From positions 1-43,957 of the forward strand of contig CAIJKV010000221.1 of the NCBI GenBank assembly GCA_903821335.1: DNA of 43,957 nt. The letters run 5' to 3'. Source of the stretch: an uncultured beta proteobacterium (GTDB taxonomy: Bacteria; Pseudomonadota; Gammaproteobacteria; Burkholderiales; Burkholderiaceae_B). Within the stretch, counting starts at the first letter, position 1; each line of letters starts with the position of its first letter. Shown piece by piece: positions 8,596 to 18,995 of the stretch. Below the pieces are notes generated by a model. The model was not told the origin of the DNA and searched no databases. It was given only the letters and a program-made list of their open reading frames with translations. Made by a program: the position numbers and the translations under genes.

Positions 8596-9624
8596 GTGAA
8601 AATCCAACCCCGCTATACCTTGCGCACACTCGCCGCCCTGGCGATCGTCACCTCTTTGACCTCGGTGGCACCGACTGCCCCCCAAGCCCAGACCACGACC
8701 CTGCTCAACGTCTCCTATGACGTGGCACGTGAGTTCTACAAAGACTACAACGCCGCCTTTGTCGAACACTACAAGAGCACGACCGGCAAAGAGATCAAGA
8801 TCGACCAGTCGCACGCCGGATCCAGTGCCCAGGCGCGCGCGGTCAATGACGGGCTGGCTGCCGACGTCGTCACCATGAACACCACCACCGACGTCGATTT
8901 CCTGGCCAACAACGGCGTCGTGGCCAAGGACTGGGCCACACTGTTCCCGGACAATGCCTCGCCCACGACCTCAACCATGCTGTTGCTGGTGCGCAAAGGC
9001 AATCCCAAAGGCATCAAGGACTGGAACGACCTCATCGAGCCTGGCGTCAAGGTCATCGTCGTCAACCCCAAGACAGGCGGCAATGGTCGCATGGCCTACC
9101 TGGCGGCCTGGGGCCAGGTCCGCAAAGCCGGCGGCACCGACGCGCAGGCCCAGGAATATGTCACCAAACTGTTCAAGAATGTTCCCATCCTTGCAAAGGG
9201 CGGGCGTGACGCGACCTCCATCTTCTTGCAACGCAATATCGGTGACGTGCTGATCACGTTTGAATCGGAAGTGGTTTCGGTCAACCGCGAATTTGGTGAA
9301 GGCAAAGTCGACGTCATTTACCCGTCGTCCAGCATCGTCACTGAAAACCCGGTCGCCATCGTCGAACGCGTCGTGGCCAAAAAAGGCTCACGCGAACAGG
9401 CCAAGGCTTACCTCGACTACCTGTACTCGGACGCCGGCCAGGAAATTGCCGCCAGGCACGCCATCCGGCCGCGTACGCCAACAGTCCTCGCCAGGCACCA
9501 GGACGTTTTTAAACCCATCAAGTTGTTTACCGTCGCGGACTACTTTGGCAGCCTGACCGAAGCACAAACCGTGCACTTCAATGACGGCGGCCAGTTCGAC
9601 AAGATCTACACGACCGGCAAATAA
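8596..9624 (+). CDS. Sulfate/thiosulfate-type ABC transporter substrate-binding protein
   Basis: 342 residues from the GTG at 8596, which gives a normal signal peptide (KIQPRY, hydrophobic core, cut near APQAQ). An ATG at 8551 would add 15 residues with no visible ribosome site. The mature protein follows the Sbp/CysP pattern: LLNVSYDVAREFYKDYN, VRKGNPKGIKDWNDL and NPKTGGNGRMAYLAAWG. The sulfate-contact loop reads SHAGSSAQAR, where family members typically have SHGGSGKQAR, and VVTMNTTTDVD replaces the common VVTLA type. An altered oxyanion preference is possible. First gene of a four-gene operon with cysT, cysW and cysA. Confidence 0.87.
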   Translation: MKIQPRYTLRTLAALAIVTSLTSVAPTAPQAQTTTLLNVSYDVAREFYKDYNAAFVEHYKSTTGKEIKIDQSHAGSSAQARAVNDGLAADVVTMNTTTDVDFLANNGVVAKDWATLFPDNASPTTSTMLLLVRKGNPKGIKDWNDLIEPGVKVIVVNPKTGGNGRMAYLAAWGQVRKAGGTDAQAQEYVTKLFKNVPILAKGGRDATSIFLQRNIGDVLITFESEVVSVNREFGEGKVDVIYPSSSIVTENPVAIVERVVAKKGSREQAKAYLDYLYSDAGQEIAARHAIRPRTPTVLARHQDVFKPIKLFTVADYFGSLTEAQTVHFNDGGQFDKIYTTGK

Positions 9625-10515
9625 ATGACCAGTGCGACACTTTCCCCGACCGGCATGCTGCCCATCACGTCTGGCAACCTGCCACGTCTGAAACAGCAGC
9701 GTGTCCTGCCAGGCTTTGGCCTGACGCTGGGTCTGACCACTTTTTACCTGAGCCTGATCGTCCTGATCCCGCTGTCAGCTTTGTTTTTCAAGACTTTCAC
9801 ACTTTCGCCGACGGAATTCTGGGTCGCAGTGGCCTCACCCCGTGTGCTGGCCTCGTATCGTCTCACTTTTGGTGCGGCGGCACTGGCGGCAAGCGTGAAC
9901 CTTGTCTTTGGCTTGCTACTGGCCTGGGTGCTGGTGCGCTACGAATTTCCCGGTAAGAAAATCGTCGATGCACTGGTTGACCTGCCCTTTGCCCTGCCCA
10001 CCGCAGTCGCAGGCATCTCGTTGACCGCGTTGCTGGCGGGGAATGGATGGATCGGGCAATTCCTCGAACCCTGGGGCATCCAGGTTGCCTTCACCCCTTC
10101 CGGCATCGTGATCGCGCTGATCTTCATCGGCATTCCGTTTGTCGTGCGAACCGTGCAACCCGTGCTTGAAGATGTCGAAAAAGAACTGGAGGAAGCGGCA
10201 ACGTGCCTGGGTGCGACACCCTGGCAAATCTTTATGAAAGTGATCCTTCCCACCATCATGCCGGCCCTGCTGACCGGGTTTGCCATGGCCTTCGCACGGG
10301 CCATCGGCGAGTACGGTTCGGTGATTTTCATCGCGGGCAATATGCCCATGGTGTCCGAGATTACCTCGCTCATCATCATCGGCAAGCTCGAGCAGTATGA
10401 CTTCGCTGGCGCCACTGCGGTGGCCGCAGTGATGCTGGTGGGGTCGTTCGTTCTGTTGATGATCATCAACCTGTTGCAAGCCTGGCAGCGTCGTCGGGCA
10501 GGAATGAAATCATGA
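9625..10515 (+). CDS. cysT: Sulfate ABC transporter permease CysT
   Basis: 296 residues with about six membrane helices. It matches CysT/Cys[21 protein letters not shown] near the N-terminus, [15 protein letters not shown] in the middle, and the ATPase-contact loop [39 protein letters not shown] is also typical of this subunit. It starts directly after the binding-protein stop and overlaps the start of cysW by 4 bp (ATGA). It pairs with CysW to form the transmembrane pore for sulfate/thiosulfate. Confidence 0.95.
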   Translation: MTSATLSPTGMLPITSGNLPRLKQQRVLPGFGLTLGLTTFYLSLIVLIPLSALFFKTFTLSPTEFWVAVASPRVLASYRLTFGAAALAASVNLVFGLLLAWVLVRYEFPGKKIVDALVDLPFALPTAVAGISLTALLAGNGWIGQFLEPWGIQVAFTPSGIVIALIFIGIPFVVRTVQPVLEDVEKELEEAATCLGATPWQIFMKVILPTIMPALLTGFAMAFARAIGEYGSVIFIAGNMPMVSEITSLIIIGKLEQYDFAGATAVAAVMLVGSFVLLMIINLLQAWQRRRAGMKS

Positions 10516-11387
10516 GTACGCATCCCATCGTCGTGCGTGCGCCTGTCCAGGGCACGGGCGAAGCCCGCTGGGTGCGCTATGGCCTGATCACGCTGGCGCT
10601 CACGTTTGTGTTCCTGTTCCTGGTGCTTCCGCTGGCGGCGGTGTTTACCGAGGCCTTACGCAAGGGGCTGGGCCTGTACCTGGCCGCCATTGCAGAACCG
10701 GACGCGTGGGCCGCCATCCGCCTGACGCTGTTCATTACCGCCATCGTCGTTCCGATGAACCTGGTGTTTGGCGTGGCCGCGGCCTGGGCGGTCGCCAAGC
10801 ACGATTTCAAGTACAAGTCGGTCCTGATCACACTGATCGACCTGCCTTTTTCAGTGTCCCCCGTGGTCGCAGGCCTGGTGTACGTGCTGGTGTTCGGCGC
10901 GAATGGCTGGTTTGGAGGGTGGCTGATCGCGCATGACATCAAGATCATTTTCGCGGTGCCTGGCATGGTGATCGCTACCGTCTTCGTGACCCTGCCATTC
11001 ATCGCGCGCGAACTGATCCCGCTGATGCAGGCTCAGGGCACCGAAGAAGAACAGGCGGCGGTCGTGCTGGGTGCGACAGGCTGGCAGATATTTTCGCGTG
11101 TGACACTGCCCAACATCAAGTGGGGCCTGATTTATGGCGTCATCCTGTGCAACGCGCGGGCCATGGGTGAGTTTGGCGCCGTCGCAGTGGTGTCAGGCCA
11201 CATCCGCGGCCAGACCAACACCCTCCCGCTACAAGTGGAAATTCTTTACAACGAATATCAGTCGACCGCCGCCTTTGCGCTGGCGTCACTGCTGGCCCTG
11301 CTCGCGCTGCTGACCCTGGCCATCAAGAGCGTAGTGGAATGGCGCCAGGAACAAACCGAACCATCGCGCCGCCGGGACCCATCATGA
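10512..11387 (+). CDS. cysW: Sulfate ABC transporter permease CysW
   Basis: 291 residues, second membrane subunit. Diagnostic stretches are [20 protein letters not shown], the ATPase-contact segment [16 protein letters not shown] and the [20 protein letters not shown] segment, followed by [13 protein letters not shown]. It overlaps cysT at its start and cysA at its end, each by an ATGA junction. Such tight coupling is normal for stoichiometric ABC subunits. Confidence 0.95.
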   Translation: MSTHPIVVRAPVQGTGEARWVRYGLITLALTFVFLFLVLPLAAVFTEALRKGLGLYLAAIAEPDAWAAIRLTLFITAIVVPMNLVFGVAAAWAVAKHDFKYKSVLITLIDLPFSVSPVVAGLVYVLVFGANGWFGGWLIAHDIKIIFAVPGMVIATVFVTLPFIARELIPLMQAQGTEEEQAAVVLGATGWQIFSRVTLPNIKWGLIYGVILCNARAMGEFGAVAVVSGHIRGQTNTLPLQVEILYNEYQSTAAFALASLLALLALLTLAIKSVVEWRQEQTEPSRRRDPS

Positions 11388-12472
11388 GCATTGAAGTCAA
11401 GAACGTATCGAAGAATTTTGGTGCCGTGCGCGTGCTCGACAACGTCAATTTACGCATTGACGCGGGCGAACTCGTGGCCTTGCTCGGTCCTTCAGGCTGT
11501 GGCAAGACCACGCTGCTGCGCATCATCGCAGGGCTGGAAACCGCCGACACAGGCAGCATCTATCTTGAAGACGACGATGCCACCCTGACAGGCGCCCGCG
11601 AACGCCAGGTCGGGTTTGTGTTCCAGCATTACGCGCTGTTTCGCCACATGAGTGTGTTTGAAAACGTGGCCTTCGGGTTGCGCGTCAAACCAAAGAACGA
11701 ACGCCCAAGCGAAGAGCAGATCCGTCACAAAGTGCATGAGTTGCTGGACATGGTGCAGCTCAAGTTCCTGAAAGACCGTTTTCCCGCGCAGTTGTCGGGC
11801 GGCCAGCGCCAGCGCATCGCCCTCGCCCGGGCACTGGCCATTGAACCCCGCGTGCTGCTGCTTGACGAGCCCTTTGGCGCGCTCGACGCCAAGGTCAGAA
11901 AGGAATTGCGCAAATGGTTGCGCAAGCTCCATGACGAACTGCACGTAACGTCAGTCTTTGTCACCCATGACCAGGAAGAGGCGCTCGAAGTGTCAGACAC
12001 GGTCGTGTTAATGAACCATGGCAGGCTCGAGCAGATCGGCACGCCCGAAGAGGTCTATAACCGACCCGCGACACCCTTTGCCTATGGGTTCCTGGGCAAC
12101 GTCAACCGTTTCCATGGTGTCGTATCAAATGGAAAGTTCCGTATCGCCGACGTGACCTTTGATCATGCCATTCATGCGGGCGCCCCGGAAAACACACCCG
12201 TGGTGGCCTTTGCGCGCCCCGCTGACCTGGATATTGTGTCGGCCAGCAACACACAGCCCGGCATCCCGGCCGTCATTGATCGGATCCTGTCGTTTGGTCC
12301 GTCGTCCAAAATTGAACTGACCTCGTCACTGGTGCAGGATGATTCCGCGCGTCATGTGGAATACGAGGTGCAATGGCCACGCGACCGCGTCACTCAGGCC
12401 GCGCTCAGGGAAGGCATGCACGTCAAGCTGGTGCCGACCGGCCTGCGTGTGTTTGAGCAACCCGCCCACTAA
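11384..12472 (+). CDS. cysA: Sulfate ABC transporter ATP-binding protein CysA
   Basis: 362 residues. Walker [10 protein letters not shown] (35-43), signature [15 protein letters not shown], Walker [13 protein letters not shown] and switch [12 protein letters not shown] are all intact. A C-terminal regulatory part of about 120 residues follows [20 protein letters not shown], as in CysA. The start is ATG 11384 within the ATGA overlap with cysW; the frame is open further upstream but without support. Its stop overlaps the convergent pyruvate kinase stop by 4 bp, leaving no room for an intergenic terminator. Confidence 0.95.
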   Translation: MSIEVKNVSKNFGAVRVLDNVNLRIDAGELVALLGPSGCGKTTLLRIIAGLETADTGSIYLEDDDATLTGARERQVGFVFQHYALFRHMSVFENVAFGLRVKPKNERPSEEQIRHKVHELLDMVQLKFLKDRFPAQLSGGQRQRIALARALAIEPRVLLLDEPFGALDAKVRKELRKWLRKLHDELHVTSVFVTHDQEEALEVSDTVVLMNHGRLEQIGTPEEVYNRPATPFAYGFLGNVNRFHGVVSNGKFRIADVTFDHAIHAGAPENTPVVAFARPADLDIVSASNTQPGIPAVIDRILSFGPSSKIELTSSLVQDDSARHVEYEVQWPRDRVTQAALREGMHVKLVPTGLRVFEQPAH

Positions 12473-13920
12473 ACCACGTCCGGCTCGTCACCGATCCAGG
12501 CGACGCGCAACAGGTTGGTCGAGCCCGACACACCAAAGGGGGTGCCGGCAATAATCAGCAGCGCCTGGCCAGGCATACCAAAACTGTTTTTCCTGGCAGC
12601 TTCGGTTGAATGCATCACAAGCTCTTCGGTGTTGCGCACATCGGGGGCCTGAATCGAATGCACACCCCACACCAGAGACAGGCGGCGCGCGGTGGCCGGC
12701 ACCGGCGTCATGCTGAGGATCGGCGCGCGCGGTCGTTCGTGCGCGACCCGCAAGGTCGTCGCCCCAGACGAGGTATAGGCGACCGTCGCTGCGACCGGCA
12801 ACGTTTCGGCAACGGTGCGGATAGCCGCCGAGATCGCATCGCGCGCGTCGCTATGGCGCCTGAAGTGCACGGCATCCATCGTGACGCGCTGCAGCGGATC
12901 ACGTTCGGTGCTGATCAGGATGCGGTCCATCATGGTGACCGCCTCAACCGGGTACATCCCCGAAGCCGACTCTGCCGACAACATCACCGCATCCACGCCG
13001 TCATACACCGCAGTGGCCACGTCGCTGACCTCGGCCCGCGTGGGCACCGGCGACGCAATCATCGACTCAAGCATCTGGGTGGCCACGATCACCGGTTTAC
13101 CCGCCTCGCGGCAAGCACGAACAATGCGTTTCTGAAGGACCGGGACATCTTCGGGCGGCAGTTCAACGCCGAGGTCGCCGCGCGCGACCATGACGCCATC
13201 GGCACTGGCCACGATGGCCTCAAGCGACTCGATGGCGGATGGTTTTTCCAGCTTGGCCATCACCCAGGCACGGTTGCCGACCAGCGATTTGAGCTCAATG
13301 ATGTCTTCGGGGCGCTGGACAAAAGACAGCGCAATCCAGTCGATGCCGATGCTCAGGCCAAAGGCCAAGTCTTCGCGGTCTTTTTCAGTCAGGGCGGACA
13401 TGGGCAGGATGGCACCCGGTACATTGACGCCTTTGCGATCCGAGATCATGCCGGCGTTCAGGGCCTGGACGACGGCGTGCGCGGGGCTGCTTTCGAGCAC
13501 CCGCAAACGCACTTTGCCATCATCGATGAGCAGCTCATCACCGGCTTGTATCGCCGCGAAAATCTCGGGGTGCAACAGGGGCACGCGGCCATTTTCACCT
13601 GGCGCAGGATTGAGGTCGAGGCGAAACTTCTGCCCGATTTCAAGCATTTGCCGACCGCCAACCAGTCGACCCAGCCGGAGCTTGGGTCCCTGCAGATCCA
13701 TCAGTATCCCGACCGGCCTGCCAACGTCGGCCTCAATTTGGCGGATGGCCTCAAAACGTTCTTTGTGATCGGCGTGGCTACCATGACTGAAATTGAGTCG
13801 AAACACATCGACGCCCGCATCAAACAATTTGCGGATCATGGCCGGGTCGCTGCTGCTGGGTCCAAGCGTGGCTACGATCTTGGTATTGCGGTCACGGTGC
13901 GAAATTGCGTCAAGTTTCAT
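12469..13920 (-). CDS. pyk: Pyruvate kinase
   Basis: 483 residues. [12 protein letters not shown] at the N-terminus, [20 protein letters not shown], the active-site region [13 protein letters not shown] and the signature ending in [15 protein letters not shown], then [20 protein letters not shown], identify it firmly. It makes pyruvate and ATP from PEP and ADP. The frame is open to 13965, but ATG 13920 has a GAGG ribosome site and starts [16 protein letters not shown]. It is convergent with cysA (4-bp overlap) and divergent from the carbamoylase. The opposite strand is open across nearly all of this gene, which I treat as codon-bias shadow. Confidence 0.96.
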   Translation of the reverse strand: MKLDAISHRDRNTKIVATLGPSSSDPAMIRKLFDAGVDVFRLNFSHGSHADHKERFEAIRQIEADVGRPVGILMDLQGPKLRLGRLVGGRQMLEIGQKFRLDLNPAPGENGRVPLLHPEIFAAIQAGDELLIDDGKVRLRVLESSPAHAVVQALNAGMISDRKGVNVPGAILPMSALTEKDREDLAFGLSIGIDWIALSFVQRPEDIIELKSLVGNRAWVMAKLEKPSAIESLEAIVASADGVMVARGDLGVELPPEDVPVLQKRIVRACREAGKPVIVATQMLESMIASPVPTRAEVSDVATAVYDGVDAVMLSAESASGMYPVEAVTMMDRILISTERDPLQRVTMDAVHFRRHSDARDAISAAIRTVAETLPVAATVAYTSSGATTLRVAHERPRAPILSMTPVPATARRLSLVWGVHSIQAPDVRNTEELVMHSTEAARKNSFGMPGQALLIIAGTPFGVSGSTNLLRVAWIGDEPDVV

Positions 13921-14079
13921 TGGCTGGCCTCGTCTTTTGAGTGGTGCCTGCTGAGCGGCGATCAAAGTCTAGCACTCGAACCCTTGCGAAACATCAATGC
14001 GAAATGCTTTTCCGGCGGTGAACTGTCGCATTACACTTGGGCGATAGAGTTTTGCTTATATTCAGCACCCGGAGCCATC

Positions 14080-15336
14080 ATGCAAGCCGTTGTCGAATCT
14101 TCAGTTTCCGCCCTGCGCATCAACGGCTCACGCCTGTGGGACTCGCTGATGCGCCTGGCCGCAATTGGTGCCACGAAGAAAGGCGGTGTCTGCCGCCTGG
14201 CCCTGACCGACCTTGACCGACAGGGACGTGATTTCTTTGTCAGCGAAGCCAAAGCCGCCGGCTGCACGATACGGGTCGACAGCGTCGGCAATATCTTTGC
14301 CAGGCGCGCCGGTCGCTTTGACACCTTGCCGGTCGTCATGACAGGCAGTCACATTGACACCCAACCGACAGGCGGAAAGTTTGACGGCAACTACGGCGTA
14401 CTCGCGGGCCTGGAAGTGCTACGCACCCTGAACGACGCGGGTCTGACGACCGAATCATCGCTTGAAGTCGTGGTGTGGACCAATGAAGAAGGATCGCGCT
14501 TTGTACCTGTCATGATGGGTTCAGGTGCGTTTATCGGCGAATTCCAGACTGACTTTGTGCTGGCGCAGAAAGACCGCGACGGCATCAGCGTCGGCCAGGC
14601 GCTCACGGCCATTGGCTATGCTGGCACGGACGTGGTCAGCTGCCGAGGGATCGGCGCGTACTTCGAGGCCCATATCGAACAGGGCCCAGTCCTGGAAGCC
14701 CACGACATCACGATTGGTGTGGTCACTGGCGCACTGGGCCAGCGCTGGTTCGATGTGGTCGTAACCGGTTCTGAGGCGCACGCTGGCCCCACGCCCATGC
14801 CGCTGCGCCACGACGCGCTGCTGGCGGCGGCCAAGCTGGTCGATACCGTCAATCAACTGGCGTTGGATCGCGCCCCCAACGCACGCGGCACCGTCGGTAT
14901 GCTGGACGTCTATCCGAACTCGCGCAATGTCATCCCGGGCACGGTAAAAATGTCGGTCGACTTGCGCGCCGACAACGACGCGACGCTGTCCTCAATGGAT
15001 GCAGAGTTGCGCGCCACCGCACAGGGCATTGCCGAACTGGGTGGTGTGGCGATCGACATCAGCCAGGTCGTGTACTTCCAGCCTGAGGCCTTCGCCCCGG
15101 CACTGGTCCAGGCGGTACGCGCGAGCACACAGGAACTCGGCCTGTCAGGCATGGATGTGGTCAGCGGTGCCGGCCATGACGCCGTGTACCTGGCGCGCGT
15201 CGCGCCGACCGCGATGATTTTCGTTCCCTGCAAGGATGGCATCAGCCATAACGAGATCGAGGATGCACGTCCCGACCACCTGGAAGCGGGTTGCAATGTG
15301 CTGCTGCACGCGATGCTCAAGCAGGCAGGGCGCTAA
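14080..15336 (+). CDS. Zn-dependent N-carbamoyl-amino-acid hydrolase / allantoate amidohydrolase family (HyuC-like)
   Basis: 418 residues, M20-type amidase fold. Metal ligands are visible: GSHIDTQPTGGKFDGNYG (H91, D102), TNEEGSRF (E136/E137), the FEAHIEQGPVLE histidine and a late GISHNEIE histidine. The GxxIDTQPxGGKFDG form is closer to N-carbamoyl-amino-acid hydrolases and beta-ureidopropionases than to allantoate hydrolases. It would cleave the hydantoinase product to amino acid, CO2 and ammonia. The ATG at 14080 follows GGAG. The same frame is open far upstream across the antisense of pyruvate kinase, but that part has no homology. It is 4 bp ahead of the MlrC gene. Confidence 0.92.
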   Translation: MQAVVESSVSALRINGSRLWDSLMRLAAIGATKKGGVCRLALTDLDRQGRDFFVSEAKAAGCTIRVDSVGNIFARRAGRFDTLPVVMTGSHIDTQPTGGKFDGNYGVLAGLEVLRTLNDAGLTTESSLEVVVWTNEEGSRFVPVMMGSGAFIGEFQTDFVLAQKDRDGISVGQALTAIGYAGTDVVSCRGIGAYFEAHIEQGPVLEAHDITIGVVTGALGQRWFDVVVTGSEAHAGPTPMPLRHDALLAAAKLVDTVNQLALDRAPNARGTVGMLDVYPNSRNVIPGTVKMSVDLRADNDATLSSMDAELRATAQGIAELGGVAIDISQVVYFQPEAFAPALVQAVRASTQELGLSGMDVVSGAGHDAVYLARVAPTAMIFVPCKDGISHNEIEDARPDHLEAGCNVLLHAMLKQAGR

Positions 15337-15340
15337 GTCC

Positions 15341-16843
15341 ATGAAAATTCTGGTGGCCCGTCTCAACCACGAAACAAATACGTTTTCCCCCGTCGCCACG
15401 CCGCTCGAGTCTTTCGGAGATCATGGCCCGCTTTACGGTTCCGACGCCTATACCGCGTCCAAAGGGTCCCGCACCGCCATCGCAGCCTTCATTGAACTGG
15501 CTGAGCAGGCGGGTCATGAGGTCGTCGTCGCCGTCAGCGCCACCGCCAACCCAAGCGGGCGCGTGTCGGCGGCGGCCTACACGCATCTGCGCGATACGAT
15601 CCTGGCTGCGGCACCGGGTTGCGATGCGGCCATGCTCGATCTGCATGGTGCGATGGTGGCCGAAAACAGCGACGACGGCGAAGGCGAGCTACTGGAAAAA
15701 TTGCGTGCGCTGATGCCCGACGCGCCGATTGCCGTCGCACTTGACCTGCACGGCAAAATCACCGACCAACTCATGGAGAACGCTGACATCGTCGTCAGCT
15801 TTAAAACTTACCCGCACGTCGACATGTATGAAACCGGCGCACACGCCGGGCGACTGTTGCTCGACATGATCGACGGGCGCATCCACCCCGTCATGGCTTG
15901 GCGCAGGCTACCCCTGATGGTGCATACGCTGCGCAGCCGCACCGACATTGGCGCCATGCATGACGCAGTCGGCATGGCGCGCATGGCTGAGGGTGCAGGC
16001 ATGCTGGGTGCCTCGGTCCTTGCGGGCTTTTCGCTCGCGGATATTGCCGCGCCGTGCATCAGCGTGGTGGTGATCAGCGATGACGACGAGCAAGGCGCAC
16101 AACAGTTTGCCGACGTGATCGCAGGCTTTATCTGGGATAACCGCGACGGCTTCATCTACGAAAGTGAACCGCTGGCGACCTCGATTGCGCACGCGCGGGT
16201 GCAGGCGCAACAACCCGGCGCGGGCCCTGTCCTGTTGCTGGATCATGGCGACAACTGCATGTCTGGCGGCACCTGCGACAACATGCTTGTGCTGCACGAG
16301 GCGCTTGCCCAAGGGCTGGAGGATATCGTGGTGGGACCCATTTGCGACCCCGGGGCCGTGGCGCAGATGATTGCGGCCGGCGTGGGGGCACATCTTGACA
16401 TTGCAGTGGGCGACAAGGTGGCGCTCACACAGTTGGGCATCACGCCCAACCCCCGAACGCTGTCAGGCACGGTCGGGCGCGTGACCGACGGGGAATATGT
16501 GATCACCGGGCCCACGTATACCGGCCAGCGGATCCGCATGGGTCGCACCGTCAGATTTGATTTGCCCCACGCACAGGTCATCGTGACCGAGACCCCCCAG
16601 GAACACTGGGATCTGGGTATTTTTACCCATATCGGCATTGACCCGGCCGCCCATCGGTTTGTGTTGCTCAAGTCCCGGATGTATTGCCGCCCGGTATTTG
16701 TACCGATATCCAAGGCGGTCGTGGAATGCGACAGCGGCGGGGTCACCAGTTCGGACTACGCAAGGTTTCCCTACAAGAAACTCGCGCATCCGGTTTACCC
16801 GCTGGACACGGATACCCGCTGGGAATCCGTACTGCCCGATTAG
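15341..16843 (+). CDS. M81-family metallopeptidase-like protein, MlrC (microcystinase C) family
   Basis: 500 residues. Opens with [17 protein letters not shown], the hallmark of the MlrC N-terminal domain. [22 protein letters not shown] and [13 protein letters not shown] supply predicted metal ligands. The C-terminal MlrC domain starts around [14 protein letters not shown]. The namesake degrades linearised microcystin peptides, but most homologues sit in amino-acid or ureide catabolic loci and their substrate is unknown. Here it is translationally close (4 bp) to the N-carbamoylase, so it may process an amide or N-carbamoyl compound (inference). Its stop overlaps the convergent PEP carboxykinase stop by 4 bp. 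Confidence 0.9.
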   Translation: MKILVARLNHETNTFSPVATPLESFGDHGPLYGSDAYTASKGSRTAIAAFIELAEQAGHEVVVAVSATANPSGRVSAAAYTHLRDTILAAAPGCDAAMLDLHGAMVAENSDDGEGELLEKLRALMPDAPIAVALDLHGKITDQLMENADIVVSFKTYPHVDMYETGAHAGRLLLDMIDGRIHPVMAWRRLPLMVHTLRSRTDIGAMHDAVGMARMAEGAGMLGASVLAGFSLADIAAPCISVVVISDDDEQGAQQFADVIAGFIWDNRDGFIYESEPLATSIAHARVQAQQPGAGPVLLLDHGDNCMSGGTCDNMLVLHEALAQGLEDIVVGPICDPGAVAQMIAAGVGAHLDIAVGDKVALTQLGITPNPRTLSGTVGRVTDGEYVITGPTYTGQRIRMGRTVRFDLPHAQVIVTETPQEHWDLGIFTHIGIDPAAHRFVLLKSRMYCRPVFVPISKAVVECDSGGVTSSDYARFPYKKLAHPVYPLDTDTRWESVLPD

Positions 16844-18696
16844 CCCAGACGCGACTCAAGGCTGGCCTTGATCTGCAACAGTGTGGGCGGCAGACCATGG
16901 GCCAGGCGTTCAAACAGCTCGGCATGCAGTTCAAATTCCTTGAGCCAGGCCTCCCGGTCAATGGACGTAATGGTGGTGAACTTTTCCAGTGAAAAGTCCA
17001 TACCGGCCCAGTCCAGGTCCTGATAACGGGGCGTAATGCCAAACACGTGCTCGGCACCGTCGGCCTGGCCTTCGATCCGTTCAAGCATCCACTTGAGCAC
17101 GCGGATGTTTTCGCTGAAACCTGGCCAGACAAACTTGCCATTTTCGTCCGTGCGGAACCAGTTCACGCAGAACATTTTGGGCAATTTGGCGCCCGCCTGC
17201 GCCAGGCTGCGGCCCAGTTCGAGCCAGTGATCAAAGTACTCGGCCATGTTGTAGCCACAGAAAGGCAGCATGGCAAAGGGATCACGGCGCACGACACCGA
17301 CCTGACCAGCGGCGGCGGCGGTGGTTTCCGAACCCATGGTTGCGGCCATGTAGACCCCCTCGGCCCAGTCGCGCGCCTCGGTCACCAACGGTACAGTCGT
17401 CGAACGACGTCCACCGAAAATGAACGCATCGATCACGACGCCGTCGGCGTTGTCCCATTCTGGATCCAGCACAGGATTTTGCGTCGAGGCGACCGTGAAA
17501 CGCGCGTTCGCGTGTGCGGCCTTGACGCCTTGTTCACGCGCCAGTTCGGGTGTCCAGTCTTTTCCCTGCCAGTCAATCAGGTGCGCTGGCGGGACTTTAG
17601 TCATGCCTTCCCACCAGACGTCGCCATCGTCAGTCAGCGCGACATTGGTGAAAATCGTGTTCGAGCTGAGCATTTCGATGCAGTTATGGTTTGACTGCTG
17701 GTTCGTGCCAGGCGCCACGCCAAAGTAACCGGCCTCAGGGTTAATGGCGTGCAGGCGACCCTGCGCGTCGGGTTTGATCCAGGCGATATCGTCACCGATG
17801 GTGGTCACTTTCCAGCCCTGTTGCTGCAACTCTTTGGGCGGAATCAGCATTGCAAAATTGGTTTTTCCACAGGCTGACGGGAAAGCCGCAGCCACGTGAT
17901 ATTTTTTACCCCAGGGCGTTTCCACGCCCAGGATCAGCATGTGCTCGGCGAACCACCCAGGTGAGTTGGCACTGTAGGCACTGCGACCCATATTGGAAGC
18001 AATGCGCAGAGCAAAGCATTTCTTGCCCAGCAGGGCGTTGCCGCCATAGCCCGATCCATAGGACCAGATTTCACGGGTGGCCGGGAACTGAACAATGTAT
18101 TTGGTTTCATTGCAAGGCCAGACGACGTCTTTTTGCCCCGCGGCGAGCGGAGCGCCCACGGTATGCACACAGGGAACAAATTCACCCTCCGTGCCCAGCA
18201 CGTCATAGACCTGCTTGCCCATGCGGGTCATCAATGCCATGTTGACCACGACGTAAGGGGAATCCGACAGTTCGATGCCGACCTGGGCAATGTGCGAACC
18301 AAGCGGCCCCATCGAGAACGGCACCACGTACATCGTGCGCCCTGCCATGGCGCCGTCAAACAGCGCATCGAGCTTGGTGCGCATCTCGGCGGGCGCGATC
18401 CAGTTGTTGGTCGGGCCGGCCTCTTCCTTGGTTGCGCTGCAGATGAAAGTGCGGTCTTCGACGCGGGCCACATCATCGGGTGACGAACGCGCCAGGAAAC
18501 AATTCGGACGCTTTTCCTGGTTGAGCTTGATCATCATGCCGCTTTGCACCATCTCGGCGCAAAGGCGGTCGTATTCTTCCTTGGAACCATCACACCAGAC
18601 GATCCGTGCAGGTCGTGCCTTGGCGGCAATGGCCGCCACCCATTTCTTGATGCCTTCGTGGCGGACGTATTCGGGTGCGTTCAATGGAGTAATCAT
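16840..18696 (-). CDS. pckG: Phosphoenolpyruvate carboxykinase (GTP)
   Basis: 618 residues, usual for the GTP-dependent class. The P-loop (kinase-1) is ACGKTN (275-280) within [22 protein letters not shown] near residue 95, [12 protein letters not shown] and the guanine-binding-region segment [20 protein letters not shown] are all present. It converts oxaloacetate and GTP to PEP, GDP and CO2, so it matters when growing on organic or amino acids. The gene overlaps the MlrC gene tail to tail. A candidate extended -10 promoter lies about 45 bp upstream. Confidence 0.97.
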   Translation of the reverse strand: MITPLNAPEYVRHEGIKKWVAAIAAKARPARIVWCDGSKEEYDRLCAEMVQSGMMIKLNQEKRPNCFLARSSPDDVARVEDRTFICSATKEEAGPTNNWIAPAEMRTKLDALFDGAMAGRTMYVVPFSMGPLGSHIAQVGIELSDSPYVVVNMALMTRMGKQVYDVLGTEGEFVPCVHTVGAPLAAGQKDVVWPCNETKYIVQFPATREIWSYGSGYGGNALLGKKCFALRIASNMGRSAYSANSPGWFAEHMLILGVETPWGKKYHVAAAFPSACGKTNFAMLIPPKELQQQGWKVTTIGDDIAWIKPDAQGRLHAINPEAGYFGVAPGTNQQSNHNCIEMLSSNTIFTNVALTDDGDVWWEGMTKVPPAHLIDWQGKDWTPELAREQGVKAAHANARFTVASTQNPVLDPEWDNADGVVIDAFIFGGRRSTTVPLVTEARDWAEGVYMAATMGSETTAAAAGQVGVVRRDPFAMLPFCGYNMAEYFDHWLELGRSLAQAGAKLPKMFCVNWFRTDENGKFVWPGFSENIRVLKWMLERIEGQADGAEHVFGITPRYQDLDWAGMDFSLEKFTTITSIDREAWLKEFELHAELFERLAHGLPPTLLQIKASLESRLG

Positions 18697-18739
18697 AGGT
18701 TTGTTTCAGAATAACGACAGATTTGAGGATTCGCCCAAA

Positions 18740-18745
18740 ATAGTA
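18740..18745 (-). promoter_or_regulatory. Candidate extended -10 element for pckG
   Basis: On the minus strand the sequence reads TGC then TACTAT (18745-18740), an extended -10 box (TGnTACTAT) about 45 bp before the pckG ATG. No good -35 is present at the standard distance. On the plus strand of the same 299-bp divergent gap, a perfect TTGACA lies at 18818-18823 but without a convincing -10. The remainder of 18697-18995 holds no gene I can support. Confidence 0.35.
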
Positions 18746-18995
18746 GCACCGGAGTTGCAGACATGAAAACAGTTGTGAACAGGGGTAAACACGTGGGTTG
18801 CCCACAGAAAGAATAACTTGACAATAGCAGAGGGCTCGCATTGTTGAGCATCACGCTGATCCAAAACGGTGCGCGAATGCGTTGGAAAAGTCAGATTCGA
18901 GTTCGCGTGCCAGTCCGAATCCAAGAGGGTATATTTGGGGGCGACCGAGAAAACCAGAACAGCGATCCGCGCACACCGCATATTGGGGGAACAGC

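Noticed and set aside
12610-14079. Very long plus-strand open frame continuing upstream of the carbamoylase, antisense to pyruvate kinase
   Set aside because: It is fully explained by GC-rich codon bias opposite a real gene; there is no ribosome site or recognisable domain, and the carbamoylase has its own ATG with GGAG at 14080.
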